Shown in pieces: positions 52,235 to 61,372 of a stretch of DNA of 63,381 nucleotides. Source of the DNA: Candidatus Infernicultor aquiphilus (lineage in GTDB: Bacteria > Atribacterota > Phoenicimicrobiia > Phoenicimicrobiales > Phoenicimicrobiaceae); contig PFIP01000051.1 of assembly GCA_002782675.1 (NCBI GenBank), positions 1 through 63,381 on the forward strand, written 5' to 3'. Numbering within the stretch: the first letter of the stretch is position 1; each line of letters opens with the position of its first letter. Below the pieces are notes generated by a model. That model saw nothing but the letters and a program-made list of their open reading frames with translations. It was not told where the DNA came from and searched no databases. A program made the translations under genes and the position numbers.

Positions 52235-55200
52235 TTGTTTCTTAAAGAACTTGAAATTTATGGATTTAAATCTTTTGCAAAAAGAACAAAATTATCATTT
52301 AATTCTGGTATCACAGCAATAGTTGGCCCAAATGGATGTGGAAAGAGCAATATTACCGATGCAATTAGATGGGTATTAGGTGAGCAAAATATTAGGTCTT
52401 TACGAGGAAAGCAGTTAATAGATATTGTTTTTTCGGGAAACCATAAAGAAAAACCTTTAAATATGGCAGAAGTTTCTTTAACTTTAAATAATTCAGAAAA
52501 GATTCTTCCGGTGGTTTGGGAAGAAATAAATATTAAAAGAAGGATTTATCGTTCTGGTGAAACTGAAAATTTTATAAATGGATTTCCTTGTAAATTAAAA
52601 GATATTCAAGAAATATTTATGAACACCGGGTTAAGTAAAAATGCTTATTCTATTGTTGCTCAAGGAGAAATTGATTTTATTTTAAGTGCAAAACCATCTG
52701 ATCGAGGTTATTTATTTGAAGAAGCTGCGTCTATTTCCAAATACAAATATGAGAAGGAAAAAATATTAAAAAATATTGAGGAAATTCATAACAATTTGGA
52801 TAAAGTTTTTAATATAATTTCAGAAATTAAAAATCAATTAGTAATTTTAGAAGAGGAAGCGAAACATTTAAAAAACTATAAAATAGGTCAAGAAAAGATT
52901 AGAGATTTAGAACTTTTTTTAATCTATCAAAAATATGATTTATATAGAACAAATCTATCCAAAATTAATAAAATAATAGAGAAATACAAACAAGATAAAT
53001 GTGAAATTATAAAGAAAATTGAAGAAAAAGAATTAGCGATTAATGCCTTAAATATAGATTTAATGAAATTAAATAGAGAACAAGAAAAGTATAAAGATGA
53101 AAATTATGAAATAAATAATAGAAACAAATTATATCAAAATAAATTAGATTTAATAGCTCAAAAAAAGATTGATCTTGAAAAAAGATTAATATATTTAAAG
53201 AAAGAAGTTAAAAATATTAGCCAAAAAATATCTACTAGTAATCAAAATAAAGAAAAAGTAAATTTAAGTGTTTTGGAAATAAACCAAAAATTAGAAGATT
53301 TTAATAATAAATTAAATTATTTAAATAGAGAATATATAAAGAAAACGAAATTTATTAATTCAATTAATTTATTAAATAACAATTTTAAAAAAATATTAAA
53401 AAATTTATCTGAAAAAGAATCATTTTTAAAGGAAAAAAAAATAAAATATGAAACTACTTTAAAGGTTATAAATATAAATTTAGAAAAAATTAAGGAAAAA
53501 AAGAAATTTTTAGAAAACCAATTAAAAGTTCTAATAATGAAGGAAAATGATTTTAGAAATGTAACCATAAAGAAAAGTAGAAATATAAAGGGAATTCAAC
53601 AGAAATTAAACGAGGATAAAATAAAAGAAATTGAAAATAATTTAAAAAAAATACAATTAGATCTGGAAAAGGATAAACAATCTGTTAAATTAAAAGAAGA
53701 AAGAAGGGATATTTTAAAAAAAATACTGGATAATAATATATTAAAAAATGATAATAAAATTGAAATGTTTTGTTTCAAATACAGTCAAGAATATCCAAAT
53801 AATATTTGTAAGAAACTTATAAAAATTATTGATCAGATACCCTCTAAATACGAGAAAGTAATAGAGATTGCTTTAAAGGAGAGCTTAAACTCTATTGTAG
53901 TAAGTAATATATCTACAGCCCTTAATATTATCAGTTTATTATCCAAAAATGAATTAAATGAAATTAAGCTAATTTCATTAGATTTAATAAAAAAGACAAA
54001 AATATTTTCTAATAACCAAATAAAAATTAGCGATGAAAATATTTATGGTTTTGCTGATCAAATAATAACTTATTCTCAAGAATATCAAGAACTATTTAAA
54101 GTTTTATTAGGCCACGTTTTAATAGTTAAAGATATCCAGAGCGCTCTTAATTTTTCTAAAGAATATTTAGGGATTTATAAAATAATTTCCTTAGACGGTA
54201 TGGTAATAGATTTGGATGGATCAGTAAGTATTTACTTAAATTCGATGAATGGTCAAGAAAATATTTTCTATCTAGAAAAAGAGATCAAAAAATTAGATGA
54301 AGAGATAGAAGATCTCCATACTCAAATTATAAAAAATAAAAATTATATAGAAAAATATAATAATATTTATAATTCTTGGTTAGAAGAAAATAATAAAATT
54401 AAAAAGTTATTACAACAAAATGAAAAAGAAAATGCTGATAGTATAAACAATTTGAATGAAATAGTATTGGCTATCCATAAATTGAAAGATAATTTAAAAG
54501 ATATTTTAAATGAGGAAAAAAATATTTTAGAAGAAAAAAGAAATATTCTTAAGAAGTGTTATACCTTTAAAAAAGATCATAATACTATTTCTGAATATAA
54601 AATAAATATTAAAAATGTGATGCAAAATATTAGTATAATTATTAATAAAAGAGATAATCATATAAACAATATTATAAAAAATATTAATGATGTAAAAAGC
54701 CTTATTTTAATAAATAAAGAAAAATTAATTAACCTAAGTGAAAAAAAAGAAGATGTTTCTTCTTATAAGAATGAATATCTACTCGAATTGGAAGAAAAGA
54801 AAAATCTTATAGAAGAATATACCAAAAACCTAATTAAAATGTCAAAAAATATAGAAGAATTTAGTGTACAAATAGATAATCAAAGCAAAAGTAATACTTT
54901 AAGTCTAAAAAAAATAGAACAGATAAAAATAACCGTACAAAATAAATCTAATTTATTAAAAAGTACCTTACCAGAAAAAAATAACCAACAGAAACTGAAT
55001 GAACTAATTAAGGATAAACAGCATAAAGAAGAAATATTAAAAGTTCAATATCAAGAAAAATACGATAATCTAGAAAAAGAAGTAAATAAAAATTACAATT
55101 TACCCCTGGAAAAATTGCAATTCTATAAAAATGTATCCACTTCCCAAAAAGAAGCTAACCAACAGGTAGATATTTTAAGGGAAGATATATTAAAAATGGG

Positions 55201-55789
55201 TCAAATAAATTTTGATGCCGAAAGTAAATATAATAATCAATTGCAGCGCTATAATTTGTTAGGTGAAAAATATAACAAAATAGGTGAGGCAAAAAAATAT
55301 TTGAAAATATTAATTTCAGAAATAGACCAAATTGCTATGGAAAGATTTAAAGAAACATTCAATAGAGTAAGATTATATTTTAATGAAATATTCAAGAAAA
55401 TATTTTCTGGCGGAGAAGGAGATTTAATTCTTAATTTCAATAAAAATATTTTACAATCAGAGATAGATATAATTGCTCATCCTCCGGAGAAGAAAATGCA
55501 AAATATTGAATTACTATCTTCTGGCGAAAAAGCATTAACTGCTATAGCACTTTTATTTGCCTTATGGAAAGTAAATCCTAGTCCTTTTTGCTTTTTTGAT
55601 GAAATAGATACATCCTTAGACGAAATAAATGCTGAAAAACTTGCCTCTCTGTTAAAAGGAGAGGATTTAAATAAGTCGCAATTGATTATTATTACTCATC
55701 AGAAAAGTACAATGGAAGCAGCGGATACATTATATGGTATAACGATGGAAGAATCAGGTATTTCCAAATTAGTTTCAGTGAAATTTTAA
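52235..55789 (+). CDS. smc: Chromosome segregation ATPase Smc
   Basis: This 1184-residue structural-maintenance-of-chromosomes protein has the N-terminal head with Walker A GPNGCGKSNITDAIRWVLGE (about residues 32-51). Two long lysine/asparagine/glutamate-rich coiled coils flank a hinge at about residues 515-675. The C-terminal head shows the signature LLSSGEKALTAIALLFALW and the Walker B FCFFDEIDTSLDEINAEKL. The signature has SSGE where SGGE is usual. With ScpA and ScpB (35571-36829) it forms bacterial condensin. TTG 52235 is behind AAGGAGA. ftsY follows. Confidence 0.95.
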   Translation: MFLKELEIYGFKSFAKRTKLSFNSGITAIVGPNGCGKSNITDAIRWVLGEQNIRSLRGKQLIDIVFSGNHKEKPLNMAEVSLTLNNSEKILPVVWEEINIKRRIYRSGETENFINGFPCKLKDIQEIFMNTGLSKNAYSIVAQGEIDFILSAKPSDRGYLFEEAASISKYKYEKEKILKNIEEIHNNLDKVFNIISEIKNQLVILEEEAKHLKNYKIGQEKIRDLELFLIYQKYDLYRTNLSKINKIIEKYKQDKCEIIKKIEEKELAINALNIDLMKLNREQEKYKDENYEINNRNKLYQNKLDLIAQKKIDLEKRLIYLKKEVKNISQKISTSNQNKEKVNLSVLEINQKLEDFNNKLNYLNREYIKKTKFINSINLLNNNFKKILKNLSEKESFLKEKKIKYETTLKVININLEKIKEKKKFLENQLKVLIMKENDFRNVTIKKSRNIKGIQQKLNEDKIKEIENNLKKIQLDLEKDKQSVKLKEERRDILKKILDNNILKNDNKIEMFCFKYSQEYPNNICKKLIKIIDQIPSKYEKVIEIALKESLNSIVVSNISTALNIISLLSKNELNEIKLISLDLIKKTKIFSNNQIKISDENIYGFADQIITYSQEYQELFKVLLGHVLIVKDIQSALNFSKEYLGIYKIISLDGMVIDLDGSVSIYLNSMNGQENIFYLEKEIKKLDEEIEDLHTQIIKNKNYIEKYNNIYNSWLEENNKIKKLLQQNEKENADSINNLNEIVLAIHKLKDNLKDILNEEKNILEEKRNILKKCYTFKKDHNTISEYKINIKNVMQNISIIINKRDNHINNIIKNINDVKSLILINKEKLINLSEKKEDVSSYKNEYLLELEEKKNLIEEYTKNLIKMSKNIEEFSVQIDNQSKSNTLSLKKIEQIKITVQNKSNLLKSTLPEKNNQQKLNELIKDKQHKEEILKVQYQEKYDNLEKEVNKNYNLPLEKLQFYKNVSTSQKEANQQVDILREDILKMGQINFDAESKYNNQLQRYNLLGEKYNKIGEAKKYLKILISEIDQIAMERFKETFNRVRLYFNEIFKKIFSGGEGDLILNFNKNILQSEIDIIAHPPEKKMQNIELLSSGEKALTAIALLFALWKVNPSPFCFFDEIDTSLDEINAEKLASLLKGEDLNKSQLIIITHQKSTMEAADTLYGITMEESGISKLVSVKF

Positions 55790-55817
55790 AATAAATAAAA
55801 GGAAATGTCGAAAAATA

Positions 55818-56738
55818 ATGAATTTTAGTAATATATTGTATCAATTTAAAAAAGGACTAAGTAAATCGAGAGAAGAATTAGTTAATAAATTAAATTTTAT
55901 ATTTAGCCATTCACAAAATAAATTAGATTTTTTAGAGAGATTAGAGGAATTATTAATTTTATCTGATTTAGGGACCTCTGCTACCTTAGAGATAATAAGT
56001 AAATTTAATAAAATTGATTTGAGAGAATACCAAGAAAATGACTTTATTTTTTTTAAAGAAAAACTAAAATATTTCTTGATAAATATTTTAAATTCACCCC
56101 CTTCAGAAATTAATATTATAAAAAATGGATTAAATATAATAATGATAGTGGGAGTAAATGGTTCAGGAAAAACTTCGGTAACGGGAAAGATTGCTTATAG
56201 ACTAAAAAATAAAAATGAAAATATTTTATTAGTTCCTGCAGATACATTTAGGGCAGCAGCAATACAGCAACTGAAGATTTTAGCTGATCAAGCAGGAGTG
56301 GAGATGATAAATACCAAAGAAGGTGCTGATCCAGCTTCCGTAGTATATGATGGTATCAATGCAGCTAAGGCCAGGGGGAAAAATATAATTCTCATTGATA
56401 CTGCTGGTCGACTTCATACCAAAATAAATTTAATGAATGAATTAGAAAAAGTAAAAAGAGTAATTCAAAAAGAGGCCGATAATTTTTCTTTAGAGATATT
56501 GCAAACAATAGATGCTACGATGGGGCAAAATACTATAGAACAAGCAAAATCTTTTAAAAAATTTTTAGGGGTAACCGGAATTGTTCTTACTAAAATGGAT
56601 GGAACAGCCAAAGGGGGGATAGTAATTGCCATAAAGAAAGAATTAAATATCCCGGTTAAACTAATTAGTTGGGGAGAAAAATTAAATAATTTATACGATT
56701 TTGAGACGAATAAATTTATTGAAGCTCTTCTTGATTGA
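55818..56738 (+). CDS. ftsY: Signal recognition particle receptor FtsY
   Basis: This 306-residue SRP receptor GTPase of the short type lacks the acidic A domain. The N domain occupies about residues 1-105. The G domain has GVNGSGKTSVTGKIAYRL (G1), PADTFRAAAIQQL, DTAGRLHTKINLMNEL (G3) and TKMDGTAKGG (G4). It docks ribosome-SRP complexes to the membrane Sec translocon together with Ffh, encoded next. The ylxM gene found between ftsY and ffh in Bacillus is missing. Confidence 0.96.
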   Translation: MNFSNILYQFKKGLSKSREELVNKLNFIFSHSQNKLDFLERLEELLILSDLGTSATLEIISKFNKIDLREYQENDFIFFKEKLKYFLINILNSPPSEINIIKNGLNIIMIVGVNGSGKTSVTGKIAYRLKNKNENILLVPADTFRAAAIQQLKILADQAGVEMINTKEGADPASVVYDGINAAKARGKNIILIDTAGRLHTKINLMNELEKVKRVIQKEADNFSLEILQTIDATMGQNTIEQAKSFKKFLGVTGIVLTKMDGTAKGGIVIAIKKELNIPVKLISWGEKLNNLYDFETNKFIEALLD

Positions 56739-56828
56739 CACTAAAGATGATTTTCTATATACTTATAAAGGCATTTTAACCGAATAGATATGAATAGATG
56801 AACTACTAATATTAAGAGGAGTTTTTTT

Positions 56829-58151
56829 ATGTTTGTTAATTTAACTAATAAATTTCAAACCATATTTAATAAAATCAGAAATAAGGGAAAATTAAATGAA
56901 AATGATATAAAAAATTGTCTTCATGATATTCGTATTGCCTTACTAGAAGCTGATGTAAATTATAAAGTAGTAAAAGAATTTATGGATAGTTTATATAATG
57001 AGATACAACAGGAAAAAATATCCGAAAGTTTAACACCTACTCAACAAATTATAAAAATTGTAAATAAAGAGATAACCAAAATATTAGGTTCTACGCAAAG
57101 TGATATAAAAATAAATTCTATCCCTCCTACCATAATATTGTTAGTAGGATTACAGGGGAGTGGTAAAACAAGTACAAGTGTAAAATTAGCTTATTATTTA
57201 AGGGAAAAGGGCCACCAGCCACTTTTAATAGCAACTGATGTATATAGACCCGCAGCTGTTGAACAATTGCAAGCATTAAGTGAAAAATGTAATCTACCAG
57301 TTTTTTCTATGGGAAAAACTGAAAATGCAGTAAATATTATTCAAGCAGCAATAAAGTATTCATTAAAAATGAATTACGATATATTAATTGTTGATACAGC
57401 TGGAAGATTGCATCTAGATGAAAAATTGATGAATGAATTACAAGAAATTAATAAAAGTATTCTCCTTCAAGAAAAACTATTAATAGTTGATGCGATGTCT
57501 GGACAAGATGCCATAAATTCAGCTAAAGTATTTTGTGATAAAATCAAAGTAAATGGTATTGTTTTAACTAAATTGGATGGTGATGCTCGAGGAGGAGTTG
57601 CCTTATCTTTAAAAAAAGTATTAGGAGTACCTATTAAATTTATTGGAATAGGTGAAAAGGTTAACAATTTTCAAGTTTTTTACCCAGAAAGAATGGCTTC
57701 CCGGATATTAGGAATGGGTGATGTATTAACTCTAATAGAAAAAGTCGAAAACGTTTATAATGAAAATGAATTAAAAAAAATAGATAAAAAAATAAAGAAT
57801 CATAATTATGATTTAAATGATTTTTATTTTCAATTAAAAAAAATGAAAAATATTGGTTCCATAAATCAGATTATGGATATGATTCCAGGATTTAGTAATA
57901 TAAAAAATAATATAAATCTTGAAAAATTAGAAAATAAAGATAGTGAATTAATAAAAATTGAAGCCATTATAAGTTCTATGACTATTGAAGAAAGAGAAAA
58001 CCCTTATCTAATTAACGGAAGTAGAAGGAAAAGAATAGCTAGAGGGAGTGGAACACAAATATTTGAAGTAAATAGATTGTTAAAACAGTTTTATCAAATA
58101 AAAGAGGTATTTAAAAAAGGCTCAAAAATAAAAAATTTATCTTTTAATTAA
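56829..58151 (+). CDS. ffh: Signal recognition particle protein Ffh
   Basis: This 440-residue SRP54 GTPase has an N domain (about residues 1-90) and a G domain with LQGSGKTSTSVKLAYYL, DVYRPAAVEQL, DTAGRLHLDEKLMNEL and TKLDGDARGGVALS. The C-terminal M domain (about 325-440) carries SRRKRIARGSGT, which binds SRP RNA. It recognises signal peptides as they leave the ribosome. The M-domain methionine content is modest. ATG 56829 follows AGAGGAG. No SRP RNA gene is visible in this window. Confidence 0.96.
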   Translation: MFVNLTNKFQTIFNKIRNKGKLNENDIKNCLHDIRIALLEADVNYKVVKEFMDSLYNEIQQEKISESLTPTQQIIKIVNKEITKILGSTQSDIKINSIPPTIILLVGLQGSGKTSTSVKLAYYLREKGHQPLLIATDVYRPAAVEQLQALSEKCNLPVFSMGKTENAVNIIQAAIKYSLKMNYDILIVDTAGRLHLDEKLMNELQEINKSILLQEKLLIVDAMSGQDAINSAKVFCDKIKVNGIVLTKLDGDARGGVALSLKKVLGVPIKFIGIGEKVNNFQVFYPERMASRILGMGDVLTLIEKVENVYNENELKKIDKKIKNHNYDLNDFYFQLKKMKNIGSINQIMDMIPGFSNIKNNINLEKLENKDSELIKIEAIISSMTIEERENPYLINGSRRKRIARGSGTQIFEVNRLLKQFYQIKEVFKKGSKIKNLSFN

Positions 58152-58152
58152 A

Positions 58153-58256
58153 TTAGTCGTTAGCGAATAGTGAATAGTCATTAGCATTGTGTAAAGAAAA
58201 AAGAATACAAAGTATAATTATAAAAAAATGAAGTAGGGGCACGATGCATCGTGCCC
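58153..58256 (+). repeat. TTAGTCGTTAG copy 5 and a 20-bp palindrome before rpsP
   Basis: TTAGTCGTTAG (58153-58163) followed by GAATAGTGAATAG starts just after the ffh stop. GTAGGGGC at 58233 runs into a perfect 20-bp palindrome (58237-58256, GGGCACGATG and its complement). It lies in the leader of rpsP. This is the cleanest member of the GTAGGGGC family in the window. Confidence 0.65.
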
Positions 58257-58306
58257 ACAAAAGATAAGGAATAAAAAATGTAAATAATAGAATGGAGGAA
58301 AAACAA

Positions 58307-58555
58307 ATGTCAGTAAAAATTAAACTTAGAAGAGAAGGTGGTAAGAAGAAACCTTCCTACAAAGTAGTAGTAATTGATTCGAGGAAGCCCCGTGATGGAA
58401 GATTTATTGAACAGTTAGGATATTACCAACCAATTTCTGACCCGTATATTTTTAAAGTTGATAAAGAAGCAAGTTTAAAATGGATTGAAAAAGGTGCTCA
58501 ACTTTCAGAGACGGTTAAAAATTTATTTAAGAAAGAAGGAATATCAAAAAAATAG
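58307..58555 (+). CDS. rpsP: 30S ribosomal protein S16
   Basis: This 82-residue small-subunit assembly protein reads [20 protein letters not shown] and [12 protein letters not shown], the S16 signature. The frame opens at ATG 58292, but GGAGG sits just before ATG 58307, which gives the family-standard start. It opens the rpsP-khpA-rimM-trmD-rplS ribosome-maturation operon. The stop is 22 bases before khpA. Confidence 0.96.
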   Translation: MSVKIKLRREGGKKKPSYKVVVIDSRKPRDGRFIEQLGYYQPISDPYIFKVDKEASLKWIEKGAQLSETVKNLFKKEGISKK

Positions 58556-58577
58556 ATAAAATTATTAGGAGATAACC

Positions 58578-58808
58578 TTGAAAGAACTTATTGAATTAAT
58601 AATAAAAGGTATAGTAGATAAACCAGATAAAATAGAGATAAGCCAAGTTGTTGGTGAAAAGACATTGATATTTGAAGTAAAAGTTGACCCTGATGATCTA
58701 GGCAAGGTAATTGGAAGGCAAGGTAGAAATATAAAATCAATTAGAACTATTATAAATGCAGCAGCACAAAAAGATAATAAGCGAGTAATTATCGAAATTA
58801 TTAATTAA
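58578..58808 (+). CDS. khpA: KH-domain RNA-binding protein KhpA
   Basis: This 76-residue single KH domain has GKVIGRQGRNIKSIRTII, the GxxG RNA-binding loop. KhpA (YlqC) pairs with KhpB in Firmicutes to bind many RNAs and affects cell-wall growth. TTG 58578 is preceded by AGGAGATAA. The position between rpsP and rimM is highly conserved. The 29-base spacing to rimM contains a good ribosome site. Confidence 0.93.
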   Translation: MKELIELIIKGIVDKPDKIEISQVVGEKTLIFEVKVDPDDLGKVIGRQGRNIKSIRTIINAAAQKDNKRVIIEIIN

Positions 58809-58837
58809 ATTTTTTTATACCTAAGGGAGTAATTTTA

Positions 58838-59347
58838 TTGAATGAGGAATTTATTATAATTGGTAAGGTGATTTCTACCCAAGGAAATAAAGGAGAAATA
58901 AAAGTTATTCCTTTTACTAATTCAGCCAATAGATTTAAGGAATTAAACAGTGTTTTTATAAGAAAGGGTAATAATAGAAAAATATTAAAAATAAATAAAC
59001 TAAGGATTAATAAAAATACCATTATTTTAAAATTAGCAGAAATAGAAAGTATTGAAAAAGCCAAAATGATAGTGGGTTCTTTTCTGGAAGTTGAAAAAAT
59101 AAATGCTATAAAATTATCAAAAGATACTTATTTTATATTTGAAATAATTGGTCTCGAAGTATACACTGATAAAGATGATTTTCTAGGAAAAGTAGAAAAT
59201 ATAATAAGCACCGGAAGTAATGATGTATATATAGTTAAAAATAAGGATAAAAGAGAACTATTTATACCAGCTATTCGAGAAGTGGTAAAGAATATTGATT
59301 TACAAAAAAAGAGAATTACTATAAAGGTATTGGATGGATTAATATGA
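58838..59347 (+). CDS. rimM: Ribosome maturation factor RimM
   Basis: This 169-residue 16S processing factor binds S19 during 30S head assembly. The N-terminal RimM domain (about residues 5-85) shows IIGKVISTQGNKGEIKVIPF. The C-terminal PRC-barrel (about 95-168) shows GLEVYTDKDDFLGKVENII and FIPAIREVVKNID. TTG 58838 follows GGGAG. Its end overlaps the trmD start by four bases (ATGA type). Confidence 0.94.
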   Translation: MNEEFIIIGKVISTQGNKGEIKVIPFTNSANRFKELNSVFIRKGNNRKILKINKLRINKNTIILKLAEIESIEKAKMIVGSFLEVEKINAIKLSKDTYFIFEIIGLEVYTDKDDFLGKVENIISTGSNDVYIVKNKDKRELFIPAIREVVKNIDLQKKRITIKVLDGLI

Positions 59348-60108
59348 CCAATAATTATTTAGAAATTAATATATTAACTATTTTTCCGAATATGTTTATA
59401 GGTCCTTTTTCCGAAAGTATATTAAAGAGAGCTCAAGAAAAAGGTTTAATAAAAATAAATCTAATTGACCTTAGGGATTTTGCCATAGATAAACATAAAA
59501 CTGTAGATGATTACTCTTATGGTGGAGGACCTGGCATGGTTTTAAAACCTCAACCAATTTGTGATGCTGTGGAAATGATAAAAAAAAATAATGAACTTTC
59601 TTTACCTTTAAAGATTATAATTACTTCTGCACAAGGAAAGATATTTAACCAAGAAATGGCTAAAAAATTATCGAAAGAAAAAAGATTATTAATTATTTGT
59701 GGTCGATATGAAGGTATAGATGAACGAATACCTCAGTTTCTAAAGTCAGAAGAAATATCCATTGGTAATTTTGTGGTTACTGGGGGAGAATTACCAGCTA
59801 TGTTGATGGTAGATGTAATATCTAGAATGATTCCTGGAGTTTTAGGGAAAGAAGAATCTATGATTAATGATTCTTTTTATAATGGATCCCTTGATTTTCC
59901 ACATTATACTAGACCAGATCAGTATAAAGGATTAAAAGTTCCCGAAATATTACTCTCAGGAAACCACAAAGAAATTGAGAAATGGAGAGAAAAGCAGTCT
60001 TTTTTAAGAACTTTAATTAGAAGGCCTGAAATTTTTGTAAATAAAAAATTGTCTAAAGCTGAAATAGGTTTACTCAAAGAAATAGAGAATAATTTAAAAG
60101 AAGATTAG
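59344..60108 (+). CDS. trmD: tRNA (guanine37-N1)-methyltransferase TrmD
   Basis: This 254-residue SPOUT-class methyltransferase prevents frameshifting by modifying G37. The conserved YGGGPGMVLKPQPI, IICGRYEGIDERI and the knot region SIGNFVVTGGELPAMLMVD are all present. The catalytic aspartate-bearing loop and the C-terminal DNA-binding-like domain complete a normal length. It overlaps rimM by four bases. A 166-base leader with two large hairpins separates it from rplS. Confidence 0.96.
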   Translation: MTNNYLEINILTIFPNMFIGPFSESILKRAQEKGLIKINLIDLRDFAIDKHKTVDDYSYGGGPGMVLKPQPICDAVEMIKKNNELSLPLKIIITSAQGKIFNQEMAKKLSKEKRLLIICGRYEGIDERIPQFLKSEEISIGNFVVTGGELPAMLMVDVISRMIPGVLGKEESMINDSFYNGSLDFPHYTRPDQYKGLKVPEILLSGNHKEIEKWREKQSFLRTLIRRPEIFVNKKLSKAEIGLLKEIENNLKED

Positions 60109-60130
60109 TACTTATATGGAAAGTATAATT

Positions 60131-60171
60131 ATTTAAGGTATAGGAATTTTAATAATTCCTATACCTTAAAT
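60131..60171 (+). repeat. Duplicated hairpin element, copy A (rplS leader)
   Basis: An 18-bp perfect stem (60131-60148 with 60154-60171; core AAGGTATAGGAATT) with a 5-base loop is followed by AAGGAATATGATTTATTATT. Almost the same stem and flank recur at 63315-63381. It lies 23 bases after the trmD stop. No T-run follows on the plus strand. Confidence 0.75.
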
Positions 60172-60208
60172 AAGGAATATGATTTATTATTATGAAGAAT
60201 ATTAAAGA

Positions 60209-60247
60209 CAAGATATTCAAGGGGAAGAATTCCCCTTGAATATCTTG
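60209..60247 (+). promoter_or_regulatory. Second large hairpin in the rplS leader
   Basis: An 18-bp perfect stem (60209-60226 with 60230-60247; core CAAGATATTCAAGGGGAA) with a 3-base GAA loop ends 28 bases before the rplS start. It could be a processing site, a protein-binding leader, or part of the repeated element beside it. Confidence 0.6.
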
Positions 60248-60274
60248 AAAAATAACTAGGAAGGAAGATATGAT

Positions 60275-60622
60275 ATGCCAGATTACATTAAACAATTGGA
60301 AGAAGAACAGTTAAAAAAAGAAAATAGCGTATTTGCACCTGGTGATACAGTAGAAATATATCAAAAAATTATTGAAGGTACAAAAGAACGTGTACAGATT
60401 TTTAAAGGAATAGTAATAGCTAAAAAACATAGTGGAAGTAAGGAAACATTTACAGTAAGAAAAGTATCTAAAGGTGTTGGGGTAGAAAAAATATTTCAAC
60501 TACATTCACCAAATATTGCAAAAATAGTAGTTTTAAAAAAAGGAAAAACCAGAAGAGCAAAATTATATTACCTGAGAAATAGAGTCGGAAAGAGCAGCAC
60601 AGTTAAAGAAAAAAGATCATGA
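60275..60622 (+). CDS. rplS: 50S ribosomal protein L19
   Basis: This 115-residue protein at the 30S-50S interface shows FAPGDTVEIYQKIIEG, RVQIFKGIVIAKKHSG, TFTVRKVSKGVGVEKIFQLH and the basic ending. Each block is typical of L19. AGGAAGG precedes ATG 60275. Its stop codon overlaps an ATG (ATGA) that is the likely original start of rnhB. The preceding leader has two 18-bp hairpins. Confidence 0.96.
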   Translation: MPDYIKQLEEEQLKKENSVFAPGDTVEIYQKIIEGTKERVQIFKGIVIAKKHSGSKETFTVRKVSKGVGVEKIFQLHSPNIAKIVVLKKGKTRRAKLYYLRNRVGKSSTVKEKRS

Positions 60623-61328
60623 AATATAATTCAAGACAAAGAAGAATAGAACAATAAAAAGAACAGAATCAATTATTTATAATTACCAGAAGAAAATAGA
60701 AAAACTATATTCAGAGATAATAAGGGTTTATAATCTTTATAGCTATGAAAATAGATTAATAAATAAAGGTTATTCTCTGATTGCTGGTATAGATGAAGCA
60801 GGCAGAGGTTCATTAGCTGGACCAGTAGTTGCTGCTGCAGTAATTTTGCCCAGTCAATTATTTATTCCTTATATCAAGGATTCTAAAAAATTAACTTCGA
60901 AAAAAAGAACCGAATTATATTATTCTATCTTAAATAAAGCGAAAGATATAGGGATTGGAATTGTAGAAGCTGAAATCATTGATAGAATAAATATTGCTCA
61001 AGCTTCTTTCTTGGCAATGAAAAAAGCTGTTTTAAATTTGAGAAAAGTGCCTGATTATTTATTAGTAGATGGCTTTAAAATTCCTCATCTAAAAATTTTC
61101 CAATTACCACTGATTAAAGGAGAAGATAAAAGTATATCAATTGCTGCTGCTTCCATAATTGCTAAGGTTTATAGAGACAATATAATGATTAAATACGACC
61201 AAAAATATCCCCAATATTATTTTAAAAAAAATAAAGGTTATGGAACAGAAGAACATATAAAAGCATTAAAAAAATATGGTTTTGTAGAAATACATAGAAA
61301 ATCTTATAATCGGGTAATTACGATATAG
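60619..61328 (+). CDS. rnhB: Ribonuclease HII, start region frameshifted or non-canonical
   Basis: RNase HII removes ribonucleotides from DNA and RNA from hybrids. The catalytic DEDD set is visible: GIDEAGRG, KDSKKLTSKKR, VDGFKIP and SIAAASIIAKVYRD. The first canonical in-frame start, TTG 60846, would delete GIDEAGRG. The frame is open from 60630, with no ATG, GTG or TTG, and encodes the Firmicutes-type N-terminal extension ending NKGYSLIAGIDEAG. ATG 60619 (ATGA overlap with rplS) begins 12 codons in another frame and stops at 60655. One added base near 60650 would join both into about 237 residues. Confidence 0.82.
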
Positions 61329-61372
61329 CTATAATGATAGATTAGAAATGGGTTAGGATTTATTATTTAAAA

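Noticed and set aside
56739-56828. SRP RNA or ylxM between ftsY and ffh
   Set aside because: The gap is only 90 bases and contains neither an SRP RNA-like GGAA tetraloop hairpin nor an open frame of ylxM size.
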